This document shows positions 33,182-46,501 of a stretch of 64,000 bases of DNA, piece after piece; positions within the stretch are counted from its first letter, which is position 1, and each line of letters begins with the position of its first letter. This DNA is from Rotaria sordida. Taxonomy: Eukaryota > Rotifera > Eurotatoria > Philodinida > Philodinidae. The position numbers and the translations under genes were made by a program. The notes under the pieces were generated by a model. It was not told the origin of the DNA. It did no database searches and saw nothing but the letters and a program-made list of their open reading frames with translations. The DNA is taken from contig CAJNOL010000364.1 of NCBI GenBank assembly GCA_905250125.1, positions 1-64,000 on the forward strand, read 5' to 3'.

Positions 33182-34526
33182 TCTTATATCTCAACTGATT
33201 CTTTTTCTTTTTCTTTTTTTTTTTATATTCTTTTTTTTTCTTTTCTTTTTTAATATTATCTTATCCGTTTCTATTATATTTCAAATAAATTCGACCTATT
33301 GAACGTGTGTATCAAATAACAAGACATTAGTTTTTACTTTAATTACAGACTTCAAACGGATTCATATATACATCAATGAATGAGGGTGCTATGATTGATT
33401 AAGGCTACTCTAAAAAATCGATCTTGAACCAGGTATATTCAAATTACATGAAATTTTTTAAGATATGTTGCGACCCGTACTGAAGAGACTATGATAGAAT
33501 TTTCAGCGCTATATTATGATGCTTTTAGAAAATATTCAAACAGAATAAGGATAAAAAATAGCTCATTTGGCAACTGAAAATTCTCTGTGAATCTTCATTC
33601 TATATATTTAATTTTTTTTGTTTGTTTGAAAGAGCATGTCAGGATGTTGTGAAGAGGAGATAAGTCCAATGTCTCGAGAAGCTCTCAAAAAAAGAATTGC
33701 GTTCTAATTAAAAAAGTATACTTCTATATAATACTAACAAAGTTAATCCAACAAGGAGTATTTGTCATGTTTTTTTGAAACAAAAAAATACCATTGACTA
33801 TAATGAAGTTCCTTTGAGAATTCTGGGATGCATGATCAAAAAAGAACATATTTTTCAAGTAGAAAATGATGAAAGTTTTGGAAAAATAAGGCGCTAAATA
33901 ACAAAACCATGTCATCTATGAAAGATCAAACTGCGGACTATTTTCCCATGTATTTATCTCAATTATCATGTCTTTCATCAGGATTGACTTTTTTGGAGGA
34001 GAGGAGGTTGGTCTTATGAATAAATATCATGTTATGAAAATGGTATTTTACGTTCGTCTAGCAATAATAATTTGTATTTTCTCAGATCGCTATTTCTTTG
34101 AAATATCATACAAGGAAATGATTGCTCATTGAGTTTAACCAATAGAAATGAATAATACTTATATACACCACACCATATATTGATCATAGTGGCCTTGCTA
34201 TAATAATCATTACATAACAGCTGCGATTTGATATGTATACTACTAGTTCTATGACTATTTTTATTTTACATGACTGATCTGATGATCTTGTTTTGAATGT
34301 TTTAATTTAATTCTAATTTCAAAATGATCTATAAAAATTATAGTATGTATATATTTTATTTTAATATTAAATTAAAACAAAAAAATTCTAATTGTAATTA
34401 ATTTAGATGATATTTTATCTATTTTAATCATTTTTACTTTTATAAAGTAAGAAATTTTATTGACCTTTATTCTTTTTTGTTCTTGTAATTAATAAATTCT
34501 TATTTTTCTTTTTTAAATTGATTTAG
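33182..34526. other. Region upstream of UXS1; N-terminal exon not found
   Basis: 1.3 kb between calaxin and the first supported UXS1 exon. A plausible membrane-anchor start (MKMVFYVRLAIIICIFS, 34036-34086) lies here, but no donor of the right phase joins it to UXS1, so it is only noted. Confidence 0.4.
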
Positions 34527-37500
34527 TATTGTTCAAATTATTAATGGTCACGAAGATAAAATTTTAGCTTTAGAAAAACGAATACAAGATTTAGAAGCTC
34601 GGTAAATAATCGATTGATTAAAAAAAATAAAAAAGAAGTATCAACATGTTAAAATTTTTATCTATTCTTAGACAACAACAATATCCTGAAGTAACATTCC
34701 TAACATATAAAGATCGTAAACGTATTCTTGTAAGTATGAATTTGTTTTTTTATTTATGTAAAAACTTTTTATATAATTTTTTCTTAGATTACCGGTGGAG
34801 CTGGGTATGCATAAATATTTATTTCAATAGTTGAATATTTCTTTTTAAAAATAGATTTGTTGGTTCACATCTTGTTGATCGTTTAATGCTTCAAGGACAT
34901 GAAGTAATTGTAGCTGATAATTTTTTTACTGGTCGTAAACGTAATATTGAACATTGGATTGGTCATGAAAATTTTGAATTAATTAATCATGATATTGTTA
35001 ATCCACTTTTTATTGAAGGTAAACTAAAATAAAATGAAAAAAATCTTTTAAAAAGCTTCTTCATTTTATTTTTGTCTCTTAGTTGATCAAATTTATCATT
35101 TGGCATCACCTGCTTCACCACCACATTATATGTATAATCCTGTTAAAACAATTAAAGTTAATTCGATTGGTACTATTAATATGTTAGGTAAATAGAACAA
35201 AATTAGATTTGTTTTTGTTTTGTTTTTGAAGATTAATGATAATTCTTTTTTTTTCTGCGATAAAAGGTTTAGCACGTCGTGTTCGTGCTCGATTATTATT
35301 TGCTTCAACAAGTGAAGTCTATGGTGATCCTGAAGTTCATCCACAAAAAGAAACATATTTTGGTAATGTTAATCCATTTGGACCAAGATCTTGTTATGAT
35401 GAATCAAAACGAGTTGCTGAAGCTATGTGTTATGCATATGCTAAACAGGTTAAGTTATATATTTAAAATCAATCAAAACAAAAAGAAATAAATATTATTT
35501 AGGTTTTTTTTTTAGGAAGGAATTAGTATTCGTATAGCTCGAATATTTAATACATATGGTCCACGAATGCATATGAATGATGGACGTGTTGTTAGTAATT
35601 TTATTTTACAAGCACTTCAAAATGAACCAATAACAGTTAAAAATTATTTATTTTGATGAATTTTAAAAAGAATATCTTTTGTATTTTGTTTTACTTTTTT
35701 ATAGATTTATGGTAATGGTAAACAAACACGTTCATTTCAATATGTTAGTGATCTTGTTGATGGTCTTATTGCTCTAATGAATAGTAATTATTCAATGCCA
35801 ATGAATATAGGTAACCCAGATGAATATACAATTGAACAATTTGCTTTTAAAATAAGAGATCTTGTTGGTAAGTTAAAATTTTAATGTTTTCAAAAAAGAA
35901 AACAAAGAAATTTTTTTTTTGTGTGTGTGGTTTTAGGATCACAAGCAAAAGTAATTTATAGAGATCCTGTTATTGATGATCCTAAACAACGACGACCGGA
36001 TATAACATTAGCAAAATCTTGGCTTAATTGGGAACCAAAAGTAAAGATGATTATAAGATTTTAACCAAAAAATGAGATATATATGTAGATTTGTAAAGAA
36101 AGATTTCTTCTATCCAATGATGTACATATATTATTAAATTCTGTCGTGTACCATCGGAGAAAATTAAATTGAAAAACCTATAGATTTCACTCGTTTCAAG
36201 AAGGTTCTCTTATATCAGATTCTAAATCATGTAGAATCAAGTGCAGAACATAATCGAATGATGTGTATAGCGTTCAGGAGCTTACACTGTCTACTTGTAT
36301 AATCTATGTTATATTTGTTCATTTGTAAGACTATATTCATTAAAATTTATTAATACTTTACTGAGACATGATAATGTAAAACTGCGCATTTATTGTATAG
36401 TTGTTGTGTGTTAGAGCTGTTTTCTTTTTTGATTGCCACTTTTTGAAGAAATTGTACAAAAAATCGGATGATCACACATAGAAAGTTTTGCAAATAATAA
36501 AGATTTCGGAAAAGAAAAGAATCTCAAAAGTTAACCGATACAGTCAATGAATACTAATACTAAATAATTTTCGAGTCTTTTTTTAAAGAGTAGATTGGTT
36601 TTTTTTTTATTAGCATCTTTATTAATAATATTATTTCCTGATTCCTCTTCATTTGTAAATAATTCATTTGTTGATTTGTCATTGATTATTTCAGAAAGCT
36701 AAAAAGTATCTCTACAAGTCTGTGTATTTGAAATATATTTTAGATTATCAAACATAGAACTATAAATACTATTTTAAGTATCATGCAGTATATATCACAA
36801 GAAAAATTGCAACAAGAAATTTCAATTCGAAATCCTTCCTGACAAGAAATTTCATAATCCTTATGATATCCTGAAAGTTTCAGCTCAAACAGATGATTTC
36901 TTCTTAAGATATTGTATGCCTAAAAACGAAACTATTTTTGAAACTCTTATGTGAAAGCAATGGTTTTTGAAAATGTGTTATCTCAGAAGGGAAACATTCA
37001 GGTTATCATAAAAATCATTCGAGCAATCGTTAGAGAGAATTCCGGAGCAAAATTCCTTGTTGCGATTTTTCTCATGATATTCTGAAATAGACTGAAAGTT
37101 AAGTAAAATGATCATTACTTGAAAAAGAAAGGTCTAATGGCACGAATCCTTTCAGAAGTTTTATCGACACTATGAGTTCTGAATATGAGCTCAAACAGAG
37201 ATGATCAATTGGATAGATTATCTTGTGAGAAAAATTTTCGACATGGTTTACATTTTGATATAGAAGGACCTTCTTAAATATATGTGAATCCATAATATTT
37301 TCAATTCAACTTTCTCTTACGATACACAACCGGGTTTGATAATATACACCGTTAGATAGAGGAAGTCTTCTCATCTACCAATCTACACAATATTCGGTTT
37401 CTCTCTTTAAAATCTTACAATTGCCTATCTGTTGAAATAGAGATCAAAATATTTTTAATTTTTAATTTTTAGGTTTTACTTAATGATGGTCTTAATAAAA

Positions 37501-37628
37501 CGATAGCATATTTTCGTAATGAACTTCTTGTTAAACAGCATAGTGAACGTAATGTTTTCTTTCCCAATGAATGGTTACATTCATCGAATGTAAATACAAT
37601 GAAAACAACAAAAAACATTGAACTTTGA
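34527..37628 (+). CDS. UXS1: UDP-glucuronate decarboxylase (UDP-xylose synthase), ten exons seen, N-terminus missing
   Basis: Exons 34527-34601, 34672-34729, 34788-34804, 34855-35018, 35083-35187, 35267-35448, 35516-35635, 35705-35867, 35937-36040 and 37473-37628 join in frame. The Rossmann motif [61 protein letters not shown], the catalytic YDESK and [20 protein letters not shown] follow human UXS1. The enzyme turns UDP-glucuronate into UDP-xylose in the Golgi/ER lumen, feeding proteoglycan linkers. The first exon begins in mid-codon ([20 protein letters not shown]), so one upstream exon with the start and membrane anchor is not found. Exon 3 is only 17 nt. The last intron is 1.4 kb and holds a palindrome. 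Confidence 0.93.
36792..37080. repeat. Imperfect palindrome in the last UXS1 intron
   Basis: Arms of about 140 bp around centre 36,936: atatcacaagaaaaattgc at 36792 mirrors gcgatttttctcatgatat near 37062. Divergence is higher than in the 21-kb element. Confidence 0.65.
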
Positions 37629-37802
37629 TTTTATTTTGATTTTTTTTTTTTTGTGCTTTCATTACTGTGATTATAGATTTGCACTTAAATAACAATATAT
37701 ATGAAATATTTTTTGCAATTAATCAAAAAAAAGAAAAAAAAATATATATAAAAACAATCTTTTTTTCATTTACCATGGTTTAATTATATTTATTTTAGCT
37801 CT

Positions 37803-38183
37803 ATGAAAATAATGGCAACACCAGTAAATATTATTGTTCAATATATTTTATTAAGACGTGATCTTAAAAAAATGAAAAATTATAATGATGGTGCTATTAT
37901 TACTCAAGCATGTCATGCATCAAGTGCTATTTTATTTAAAACAATAAATGATGATTTAACAAAATTATATTTAAGTGATTTAGAACGCATGCATAAAGTT
38001 GTTTTAGGTATTGATGGAAATGAAAATGATATAAATGAATTAAGTAATTTACTTAAACAAAATTCTATTGAACATTATTTATGGATCGAACAACCAGAAA
38101 ATATTCCAACAGCTATTGCTGTTAAACCTTATTATAAAAAAGATATTGAACATTTTTTTTCAAAATATAAATTATATCGATAA
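37803..38183 (+). CDS. PTRHD1: PTRHD1-like putative peptidyl-tRNA hydrolase domain protein
   Basis: Intronless, 126 residues; ATG 37803, with a second ATG at 37812 (MATPVNIIVQ) also possible and closer to the family start. The order VQYILLRRDL, GAIITQACHAS, LERMHKVVLGI, SIEHYLWIEQPENIPTAIA and VKPYYKKDIEHFFSKYKL follows human PTRHD1 over its length. The fold belongs to the Pth2 group, which releases amino acids from stalled peptidyl-tRNA, but activity of PTRHD1 itself is not well established. It begins 174 bp after the UXS1 stop on the same strand. Confidence 0.9.
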   Translation: MKIMATPVNIIVQYILLRRDLKKMKNYNDGAIITQACHASSAILFKTINDDLTKLYLSDLERMHKVVLGIDGNENDINELSNLLKQNSIEHYLWIEQPENIPTAIAVKPYYKKDIEHFFSKYKLYR

Positions 38184-39259
38184 AATTTGACTAATGAACA
38201 TGACACAAAAATATTTATTGAATGAAACATATCAACAATATAAGTTTCTTTTTATGTGATTTATTCAATGTTTTCAGATAACTTCTATATATTTCTGTAT
38301 ATTACTGATTATTATCGAAGACTTCTCATGGAAATCATTAAACAATTGATTATTTGAATTTCATATGAGAAAATATATTCAATCGAATGAACCTATCTAA
38401 CATATTTATGATTTTATGAATTGCATTAAAGTTTCTAAATATGTGATATAGCATCGTTTTATTACTGTCTAGATTTAGCACATATAATGATGAAAATTCA
38501 TAATGTATATTGTATTAGAATTAATTTCAATTTAATAAAAAAATTGAGAAATTTTATTAAAGGCTTAAAACAAAACAAAAACAGTTTTAATTGGTTTTGG
38601 ATAAACCCCTGGTTAATATGAAATCGATGTATATTTCATCCCTCAAATATACAACATAAGAAAATGAGTAAATGTTCAAATTACACAAAAAATGAAAATA
38701 AAATTTAAAAAAAAAATAATGATAACCTAATATATCTCCGTACGCTTAGGTATATACAATCAACTACTATCGATCGATCAAGTGTTGATAATCGATTACG
38801 CAGCTGTATCAATGAAGCTATTCAACCATGTATAAATATCATTATTATTCAAACTTGAATAAAAACTATTTTTGTTTTTTTTTTTCGTTTGAAGATATCA
38901 TAGAAAATTTCATACGTGCTTTTCTTTTCATCGCGGTTTGAATATTCGATAATGCGTGATATTAATAACAAGTTTATATGAAATTTTGCACCTAAACTCA
39001 ATAATTATGTAATATTTGACAATAAAACTTCTATCGATTAAATAAAATAATTGATGATTTCTATTTTATCTTCGTTTACTATATCGATATTGTCCGATAT
39101 AGATAATTTATCAATAAGTATTACGATTATTCTTGCAATGAAATAACCAACAAAAAAAAACGGTTAGTATCAAATAACATTTTACTTGATATAAATTTGA
39201 ATAAATTTTTTTCTATTTAGCATTAGTTCTGTTATCGATTGATCTATCAATGATTATTC
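38184..39259. other. Intergenic, no gene recognised
   Basis: About 1.1 kb of AT-rich DNA downstream of PTRHD1 with no supported exon or repeat. Confidence 0.5.
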
Positions 39260-39650
39260 TTCTTATATGAGCTTTGATTTCTGTCCATCTTTTAGTTTTA
39301 CCATTGATATCTGCTATTTATGAATATCAAATACATCTTTTGGCAATAAAATTGGTGATAAGCATGATATAAATTCTTTATCTAATTATAACAAACAAAA
39401 TTCAAAAACACTGTTGATGATGATTTATTATCAAATTCATATGAACAACAAAATATAATGAATCATTTCAAGGAACGTTTACAATAACAATATGATTGTG
39501 TGATAGATCGAATTCTATCATCATTAAGAATGATACCTAAAAAAAACAACAAATTCTTACATCAATATTATCTTCAGCTAGTGATACTTCTTCTATTGAT
39601 GTAATTGTAACTGAACCAAAAGACCGAACTAATGAACTACAAAATTGATA
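39260..39650 (+). pseudogene. Possible decayed coding region, family unknown
   Basis: Protein-like sequence appears in pieces in different frames: GNKIGDKHDINSLSNY, then DDDLLSNSYEQQNIMNHFKE followed by a stop and YDCVIDRILSSLRMIP, then SSASDTSSIDVIVTEPKD. The codon choice resembles local genes. At least one stop and two frame changes separate them, with no intron signals that explain the breaks. It could be a degraded duplicate of a host gene; I do not recognise it. Confidence 0.3.
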
Positions 39651-41277
39651 AGATGATGACAATGGTTGCATATCTGTCAATAGATTGTTTTATAAAATAC
39701 ATTTACAATAACTGTAATAATCATAGATTTTATATTTGAAAATTTTTTTGTGTATAGATTTATATTTCTATTCAATGAATATCAAAATAGAAGGTTATTG
39801 ATCGTCTCGCATTTTCTTTTTGTTTCATACTGTTAAACGATACGTACGTAATAACTGTTTCATGGACATGTCCTCGTTCCTATTTCTTATGTTCTCTTAT
39901 ATTGGAGAAGGAGTAGTGGGAAATCAATAAGTACATAATGATTTATGACTATACATGATAAAGATTATATATATACTACATGCGCCTCCCTATGTAGAAT
40001 AATTACCAAGAATAGACAGAATGACGATTGATCGAAGAAGAGAAAAAAAAAAAAGAAGATTACAAATCGCTCGGCGGCGTTAAATGTTGACATTTGGTCT
40101 GTGTAAATTGTGATGAGACTGTTCGTACTGTTGTATTGTCAAGATCATAATTTATCACCTAAATAACTTGATTACGACAAGAAATATGCAAATAAATAGA
40201 CTACCAATGCCAATATGTACACGAACGACAGAGAATAAGAAGTAAAAAGAATAATAAAATAAATAAATAAATAATGTAGAATTATATAACTAACAATATT
40301 CAGAAAATGAACTCTTTCTTTTACTATTTTTATATGTTACATCGTTGAATAAACATTTGAATTTTTTGTTCATTCATATGCATTCAAATAAATCTTACTT
40401 GATAGAATCAATTAGTACATTTCGTATAGTCGAAAATGATTTTCATTTTTTTTCTGATTGAAATGATAAATGCAAAAGTAACAGTTGTTATAAGTCTTCG
40501 TTTTCTTTCTTTTTTTTTTTTGTTTTTTTTATACATCATTGAATATCATAAAGAATGAAATTTAAGTATTTTATGAGTAATTGAACATAGGTCAAATTTT
40601 TATCATTATCCAACAAACGACAACTGATCTTCTTACATCGACATTTGTTCGAATAGAAACAGAAACTATGTAATAATACATAATTCTCTTTTGGCATATT
40701 ATGTCGAATATAATGTAATAGATAGAGTATGAAAAAAAAAAATAAAAAAAAGAACATTTGTGTCGTATTTCCTCGTTTTCATCTTGTTTTACCTGTCCCA
40801 TATGTATTTGCTTTGAGTATTCTCTAATCATCGACTCTTTTTCTTTTTCTCTTTCTTTTCTTCTATTCTAGATATCAACGTTTGATATTCTGTCGTTCAT
40901 TCGATGAAGGGTCAATGGCATCTGTTCTCTCATAAATCATCAGAGACCGACGGCGGAGCTATGACGACGATGATGATGATGACAAGGCCATAGAGACATA
41001 TATGCCAACAACTATCACTTCAAGCTTGGAAGTCATATATACGCACATATATATATATATATATATTACATATCAATAGTCAAGGTAAATGAACGAGTAA
41101 CATTGGATATACTATTCAGTAAATCAATTTTGATCATTCTATACATAATATGTGGGTTGACAGTTCTTCTTCCCTTTCTTTTCTTTTTCTCTTTTCCCTT
41201 ATATGCATTTAGACGATATCTTGTTTTTGGCATAGAGACCTATTCATTTGATTTGTTTAGGAAGAAGATAAAGACAC
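39651..41277. other. Intergenic / upstream of the Ras-like gene
   Basis: No gene recognised. Contains an AT dinucleotide tract at 41046-41066 and is CT-rich near 41160-41200, ahead of the Ras-like start. Confidence 0.5.
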
Positions 41278-42399
41278 ATGCCACGAAACCATAAAACGTC
41301 CTCATCAAATGGTCATACAAATGCAACAACGAAAAAAGTAAAAGACAAACCTACATACAAAATTATTGTATTAGGTAGTGGAGGAGTTGGCAAAGTAAGA
41401 TTTACTTTTTTTTTCTTGATTATACACGCTTTAGATTCATAGTATATGATAATACTCTTGATTACTTAAGAAAAAAAAAAAAGATTAAGTTACCTCTCAA
41501 GATTTGTATAATCGATCAATTTATATTTCTTTTTTTCCTATTCATTATATATCAAAATCAAATAATATAGATAATATTCTAAAGAATACTGAAATTTAAT
41601 CTTAAGTTAGAGAATCTGTATTAAAATATTGACAGAGATATAATGTTGTTAATGATATTGCCATTGATTTCTTAATCATGCTGTGTTCATAAGATTATCA
41701 GCTATCTTTTACTTAACATAAATGAAGCTTTTCTAAATATAATCATTGAAAGTAATAATACACAACTGTCAATCAACTTCTATCTTAGTTAGACAATTCT
41801 CGTTAATAAGATTTGATATTAATTGTATATTTATAACTGTCTATTTTTTTTTCTTCTAGTCAGCAATAACAATACAATTTGTAAAATCATTTTTTTTCTC
41901 TGATTATGATCCAACAATTGAAGATTCATATGTAAAACAATGTTTAATTGATAATCAAATAGCACAATTAGAAATTCTTGATTCAGCTGGACAAGAAGAA
42001 TTTAAACCTATGCGTGATCAATATGTACGTGTTGGTGAAGGTTTTTTACTTGTTTTTTCTTTAACGGATCGTCGTTCATTGGATGAATGTTATAAATTAC
42101 ATCGTGATATATTACGTATTAAAGATACAGATAATGTACCAATGTTATTAATTGGAAATAAATTAGATGTACGTCAAATTGGTATGGATGTTCATGCACA
42201 TGCTGCAGCTGCTTCTATGCATATACCCTATTTTGAAACATCAGCTCGAACACGTCATAATATTGATGAAATATTTATTGAACTTGTACGACTAATAAGA
42301 AAAAATAAATGTCAATATCAAACAAATAATAATATATTATTATCAAAACAAAAAAAACGAGAAAATAATCGTCATTATTATTCTTGTACGATTTTGTAG
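41278..42399 (+). CDS. Ras-family small GTPase, M-Ras/R-Ras-like
   Basis: Exons 41278-41394 and 41860-42399, 218 residues. A 25-residue Lys/Ser-rich lead precedes the G domain: P-loop GSGGVGKS (33-40, intron exactly before the Ser), switch I YDPTIEDSY (55-63), switch II DSAGQEEF (80-87, catalytic Gln84), GNKLD and ETSAR. The C-terminus is basic and ends CTIL, a CAAX box whose final Leu predicts geranylgeranylation. The switch regions, FKPMRDQYVRVGEGFLLVFS and the CTIL end compare best with M-Ras (CVIL) and R-Ras. It should act as a membrane-bound GTP switch upstream of Raf/PI3K-type effectors. All nucleotide-binding motifs are intact. Exact subfamily needs a tree. Confidence 0.88.
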
Positions 42400-42921
42400 T
42401 CATTTTTTCTTTTGTTATATATATATATATATATACATATATACGAAAATGTTTTTATTATTAGTATTATTATTATATTTCTGTTTTGTTTTGTCAGATT
42501 TTATATATTTGGGAGTTTAGATACTGACATTTTCTGTTCTTTGTTTTTTCTTTTTATTGACAATCTATTTCTTCTTCTTCTTTTTTCTTTTCATTGTTGT
42601 TTTCTGATTTATTTACAATAATAATGATAATAGATTTTTAGATTTATTAAAATAAATGAATTAACATTTTTTTTTGTTCTCTGATAAAAATAAAAATATT
42701 TATATTTAATTATTTACATAAAGGAATATCAGTAAAAACTCGTTTAAAATATTTAGAATCTTATTGTTGATTTCAATAGAGAAATTTTACGAATAGTAAA
42801 AATTATTTGCATACTTGTTGTATTAATACCTTCATTCTTATGTGAATCCTTTTTTTTTTTTTTTTTTCTTAAATTAATTTATTCGATTACAATATGATTT
42901 GTTTTATTCTAGAATAAAAGA
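42400..42921. other. Spacer, Ras-like gene to UVDE
   Basis: 522 bp with AT repeats near 42418-42436. An acceptor (ATTCTAG) 10 nt before the UVDE ATG suggests a 5' intron whose first exon lies somewhere in or beyond this stretch. Confidence 0.5.
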
Positions 42922-44246
42922 ATGAAAGTTAGTCGTCGTAGTCAACGAGTGACTAAAGTTATAACTGAAACAATATCAAAAAAACTTCAAACTAAAAAAA
43001 TTAAAACAAAATCTATTAAAATTGAAAAACAAGAACTTATTATAAATTCCAATGAAGAAAATCTTTCTATTTTACGAAATGCTGCTAAACTTGTTCATTT
43101 AACTGGCATGAAAATTGGTTATCCATGTTTATGTACAAGTCTTTGTACACCAAGTCATACATTTCGTTTAGCTAATTATACAAATGAAAAATTTCTTGAA
43201 ATAACAAATCAAAATTTAATATGTTTACAAAAAATTCTTGAATATAATATTCAATATGGTTTTTATTTTTTTCGTATTTCATCACAAACAGTTCCATTTG
43301 CTAGTCATTCTATATGTAAAATTGATTGGGCAAAATATTTTTCATCAACATTACGTCAAATAGGTCAATATATAAAAGATCATGATTTTCGTATAAGTAT
43401 GCATCCCGATCAATTTTGTTTAATTAATGCTAAAGATGGAAATATTATTAATAGAAGTATTGCTGAACTTAATTATCATTGTCGATTATTGGATGAAATG
43501 AATTTAGATTCAAATGCAAAAATACAAATTCATGTTGGTGGTTTGTATGGTGATAAAATGGTTAGATATTTTGAATTAAAAGAAAACGAATGAATATATA
43601 AAAACTATTTTAATAGTCTTTTTTTTTTTTTTTGTAGGCATCAATGGATCGATTTATTGAACAATATAAAACTAAATTAAGTGATTCTGTTCGTCGACGT
43701 CTTGTTATTGAAAATGATGATCGATTATTTTCAGTTAAAGATTGCCTTTATATTCATGAACATACACGTATACCAATATTATTTGATAATCTTCATCATG
43801 CTTGTTTAAATAATGGTGAAACAATGATTGAAGCTATGAAACAATGTTTTGCTACATGGCCTTATGGTCAACGTCCAATGATTGATTATGCTACACAACA
43901 AAAAGGAAAACGTTTAGGTGCTCATGCTGATCATATTGATGAAAAACATTTTGAATTATTTATAAGAGAAACATGTGATCTTCAATTTGATATTATGTTA
44001 GAAATTAAAGATAAAGAACAAAGTGCTATTATAGCAGTACCTTATGCTGCTCGGGAACGTGTTCATGATCAAACAATTAATATAGATCCTGCAAATTATC
44101 GTTATATTTATGAAAATACACAACGTTTACAAGATGAAATCAATGAACGTAAACGAAAACGTGCAGAAAAAAAACAATTAAACAAAGCAACGGATGAAGA
44201 TGATGACGATGATGATGATGATGAAGATTATAAAGCAAAACATTAA
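42922..44246 (+). CDS. UV-damage endonuclease (UvdE/UVE1 family)
   Basis: Exons 42922-43560 and 43638-44246 give 415 residues. A Lys/Arg-rich N-terminus (about 1-45, KKLQTKKIKTKSIK) may be a nuclear signal. The TIM-barrel core shows KIGYPCLC (64-71), FRISS (R118), MHPDQF (H161), IHVGGLYGDK (H204), LVIENDD (E238), DNLHHA (D263, H266), GAHADHID (H309, H312) and LEIKDKE (E335). These are the metal and DNA-contact motifs of UVDE. The enzyme nicks DNA 5' of UV photoproducts and abasic sites, starting a repair route independent of normal excision repair. The acidic tail (DDDDDDDDEDYK) is an add-on. The family is known from bacteria and fungi and is rare in animals. An acceptor just before the ATG leaves room for an upstream exon. 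Confidence 0.92.
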
Positions 44247-46501
44247 ACAAAAACTACATGATATTATATATCAATCAAGCTATTTTTGTTTTTTTGTAAA
44301 TATTTATAGACTTTCGTGTATCAATGTATTCTTTTATTATTACAATGCAAACAATAAAAAAAAACATGAAATTGCAAGGAATATTTTATCGAGATTTTTT
44401 CTTCCGGAAGGGTGATATAAAACTTCGAGAGGGCGAATATCTATTTTTAGAAGTACAGATACATCGTACATATTTGAATAACCACAAACTCCGGAAGGAT
44501 CAATGCAATGTTTTGAGAAGAGTCAGCATCTCGACCTTCATACTTAATAAAACACTAGATGCAAGATATAATTTGGTCAAGACTATAATATTTCATAGAT
44601 GTATTATTCATATTTTTGCTTTGATAAATAATAAAAATTATTGATACTATTTTATAGATTCCATTAAAGACGTCAGAGAGTATGAACTAAAGATAAACTG
44701 ATTCTATTGATTTAACTAAATAAAAAAACACGTTTCCTGTATTTATTCCTATTATATCGGGTCACAATGCCAATTAAATTCTGATTTGTTATCATAAAAA
44801 TAACATACGAAGTAAAAAAAAAATAGTGACAGATAGATTTGTATGGAACTGCATTTATGAACTAGTTAGAAAGTCAGAACATTATGAATATTCTATTCAT
44901 TTATGTCTTTTGAGACTTATTGTAATAGTGATCATTAGCTTTTCTATGTCATACTCTTTCATCTTATAGTGCTGTCTAAAAATTCATTGATTTGACCTTT
45001 TCTTCTCCTTTTTCTTTTCTCTTTTACTATTTCTACAATTAATGAATACTAGGACTTCTTTTTCCTTATTACAGGTGTAGTTTACCATTCGATTGCAATA
45101 CTTGTCGTTCTTCTTTTTTTTTTTTTTGTTTTTCTTTTCTCATTAATGTTCAAGCAATTTTCTTCAATCGTATCTAATTTGCATTTCGTGTCTTCTTTTT
45201 TTACCAATGCCAATCACCATTATTTGATGTGAAAGTTAGCCCTTATGAGTATGTGAGCATATGTTGATGGCGTGTCAAGCTCTTCTATCAGGATGTTACC
45301 TCCCGGGCTTGCATATTTAAGAAAATTGACAATGTGTATCTATATACGAAAGCTGTAGAGAAAGAAGACAATCTACCTGATTTATTGATGTTGAAATGAT
45401 CTAGGTACTACTAGTAACAGTTTTTTTCCTTTTCTTCTCTTTTCTTTTTTTTTTTCCATACATTAACATTGAGCATTCATTAAAGTATGGACGAGCGAAG
45501 CGAACAAGGAAGAAGAAGGGAGGAGCAGACACACACATACACATATAAAGCTGATCATAAATCAGGTGCATACTCTCTCAATAAGTTGCCCCCAAGGAAG
45601 GAGAAAGACGATGACGGGTTTGAAAAGAATTATTATGATCTTGACGAGAGAATTGATTAGATCAATAAGGTAAGATCGTCATTGTCGTTTTACTTTTACC
45701 TTGAGCACACCAATGCATACATAATATACTTGTATAAAAGAAGAGAAAAAGAAAATGGCAATATAGTTTTATTGTATGTATCGATCTTTTTTTTTCAATC
45801 TATATTTCGTAGTTTGATCGTTCTGTGATCGATTCTGATTTTTTTTATCGAAATAGAAAGCAAAAAAAAAAAAGAAAAAAGAAAGGCTTAATTTCGACAG
45901 AATTGATTGAAAAATTGAAGTCGTACCGAATATAAATATATTTGCAAGTATTCGTACTATCGCCAGCACTTTCCCTTCTATTACTTGTTTCTTTCTGTTT
46001 CTTTGTCGACGTGTTGTAGGTCGAGTTGGCTGGCAATCGATCATAAACAACCATTTCCAATAAAGTCGTCATTGTATATGTATGTGTGAGCACATACTTG
46101 CGCGATCACTCGTCAAGCCGTGACTTTACCGTCGAGTCGATAACAATATGATCGGAACAAACATTCGAAGCACAAAAAAAAGCAGGATAAAAAAAAAGAA
46201 CGTGAGAGTGACAGAGAAATTTTACTACCACCGTTTATCAGTTTGCCCATTTGCTCCCTTGCTCGTACACAGACAAAGACAAGTAAAACAATCACAACCA
46301 TATATATATATATATATATTGGCAAATGCAGGTGAACACATACATACATTTTAAATTGAAAGTTATGCTCTAAGACGAGTTATTGAATTTATGCAATATA
46401 CGTATATATCTATATACTTTCACTTTGGAGATTTATATAATCTCATACTCTCAATAGATGGGTTATAGGTACTTGATAAATTTAAAAATTTTAGATGAAG
46501 A
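44247..46501. other. UVDE-CUX intergenic region and likely CUX promoter
   Basis: No coding gene supported. Rich in CT tracts and short repeats. A strong donor (AATAAG|GTAAGA) at 45669/45670 and an acceptor at 46493-46494 suggest a noncoding first CUX exon ending at 45669; a short upstream frame beginning ATGACGGGT (about 45612) would then stop right after the junction. Confidence 0.4.

Noticed and set aside
34036-34131. MKMVFYVRLAIIICIFS start as the UXS1 membrane-anchor exon
   Set aside because: No donor gives the phase needed to join the exon at 34527.
45769-46354. Several overlapping 70-90 codon frames on both strands upstream of CUX
   Set aside because: Low complexity, mutually overlapping, no conserved motif; more likely promoter or 5' UTR sequence.
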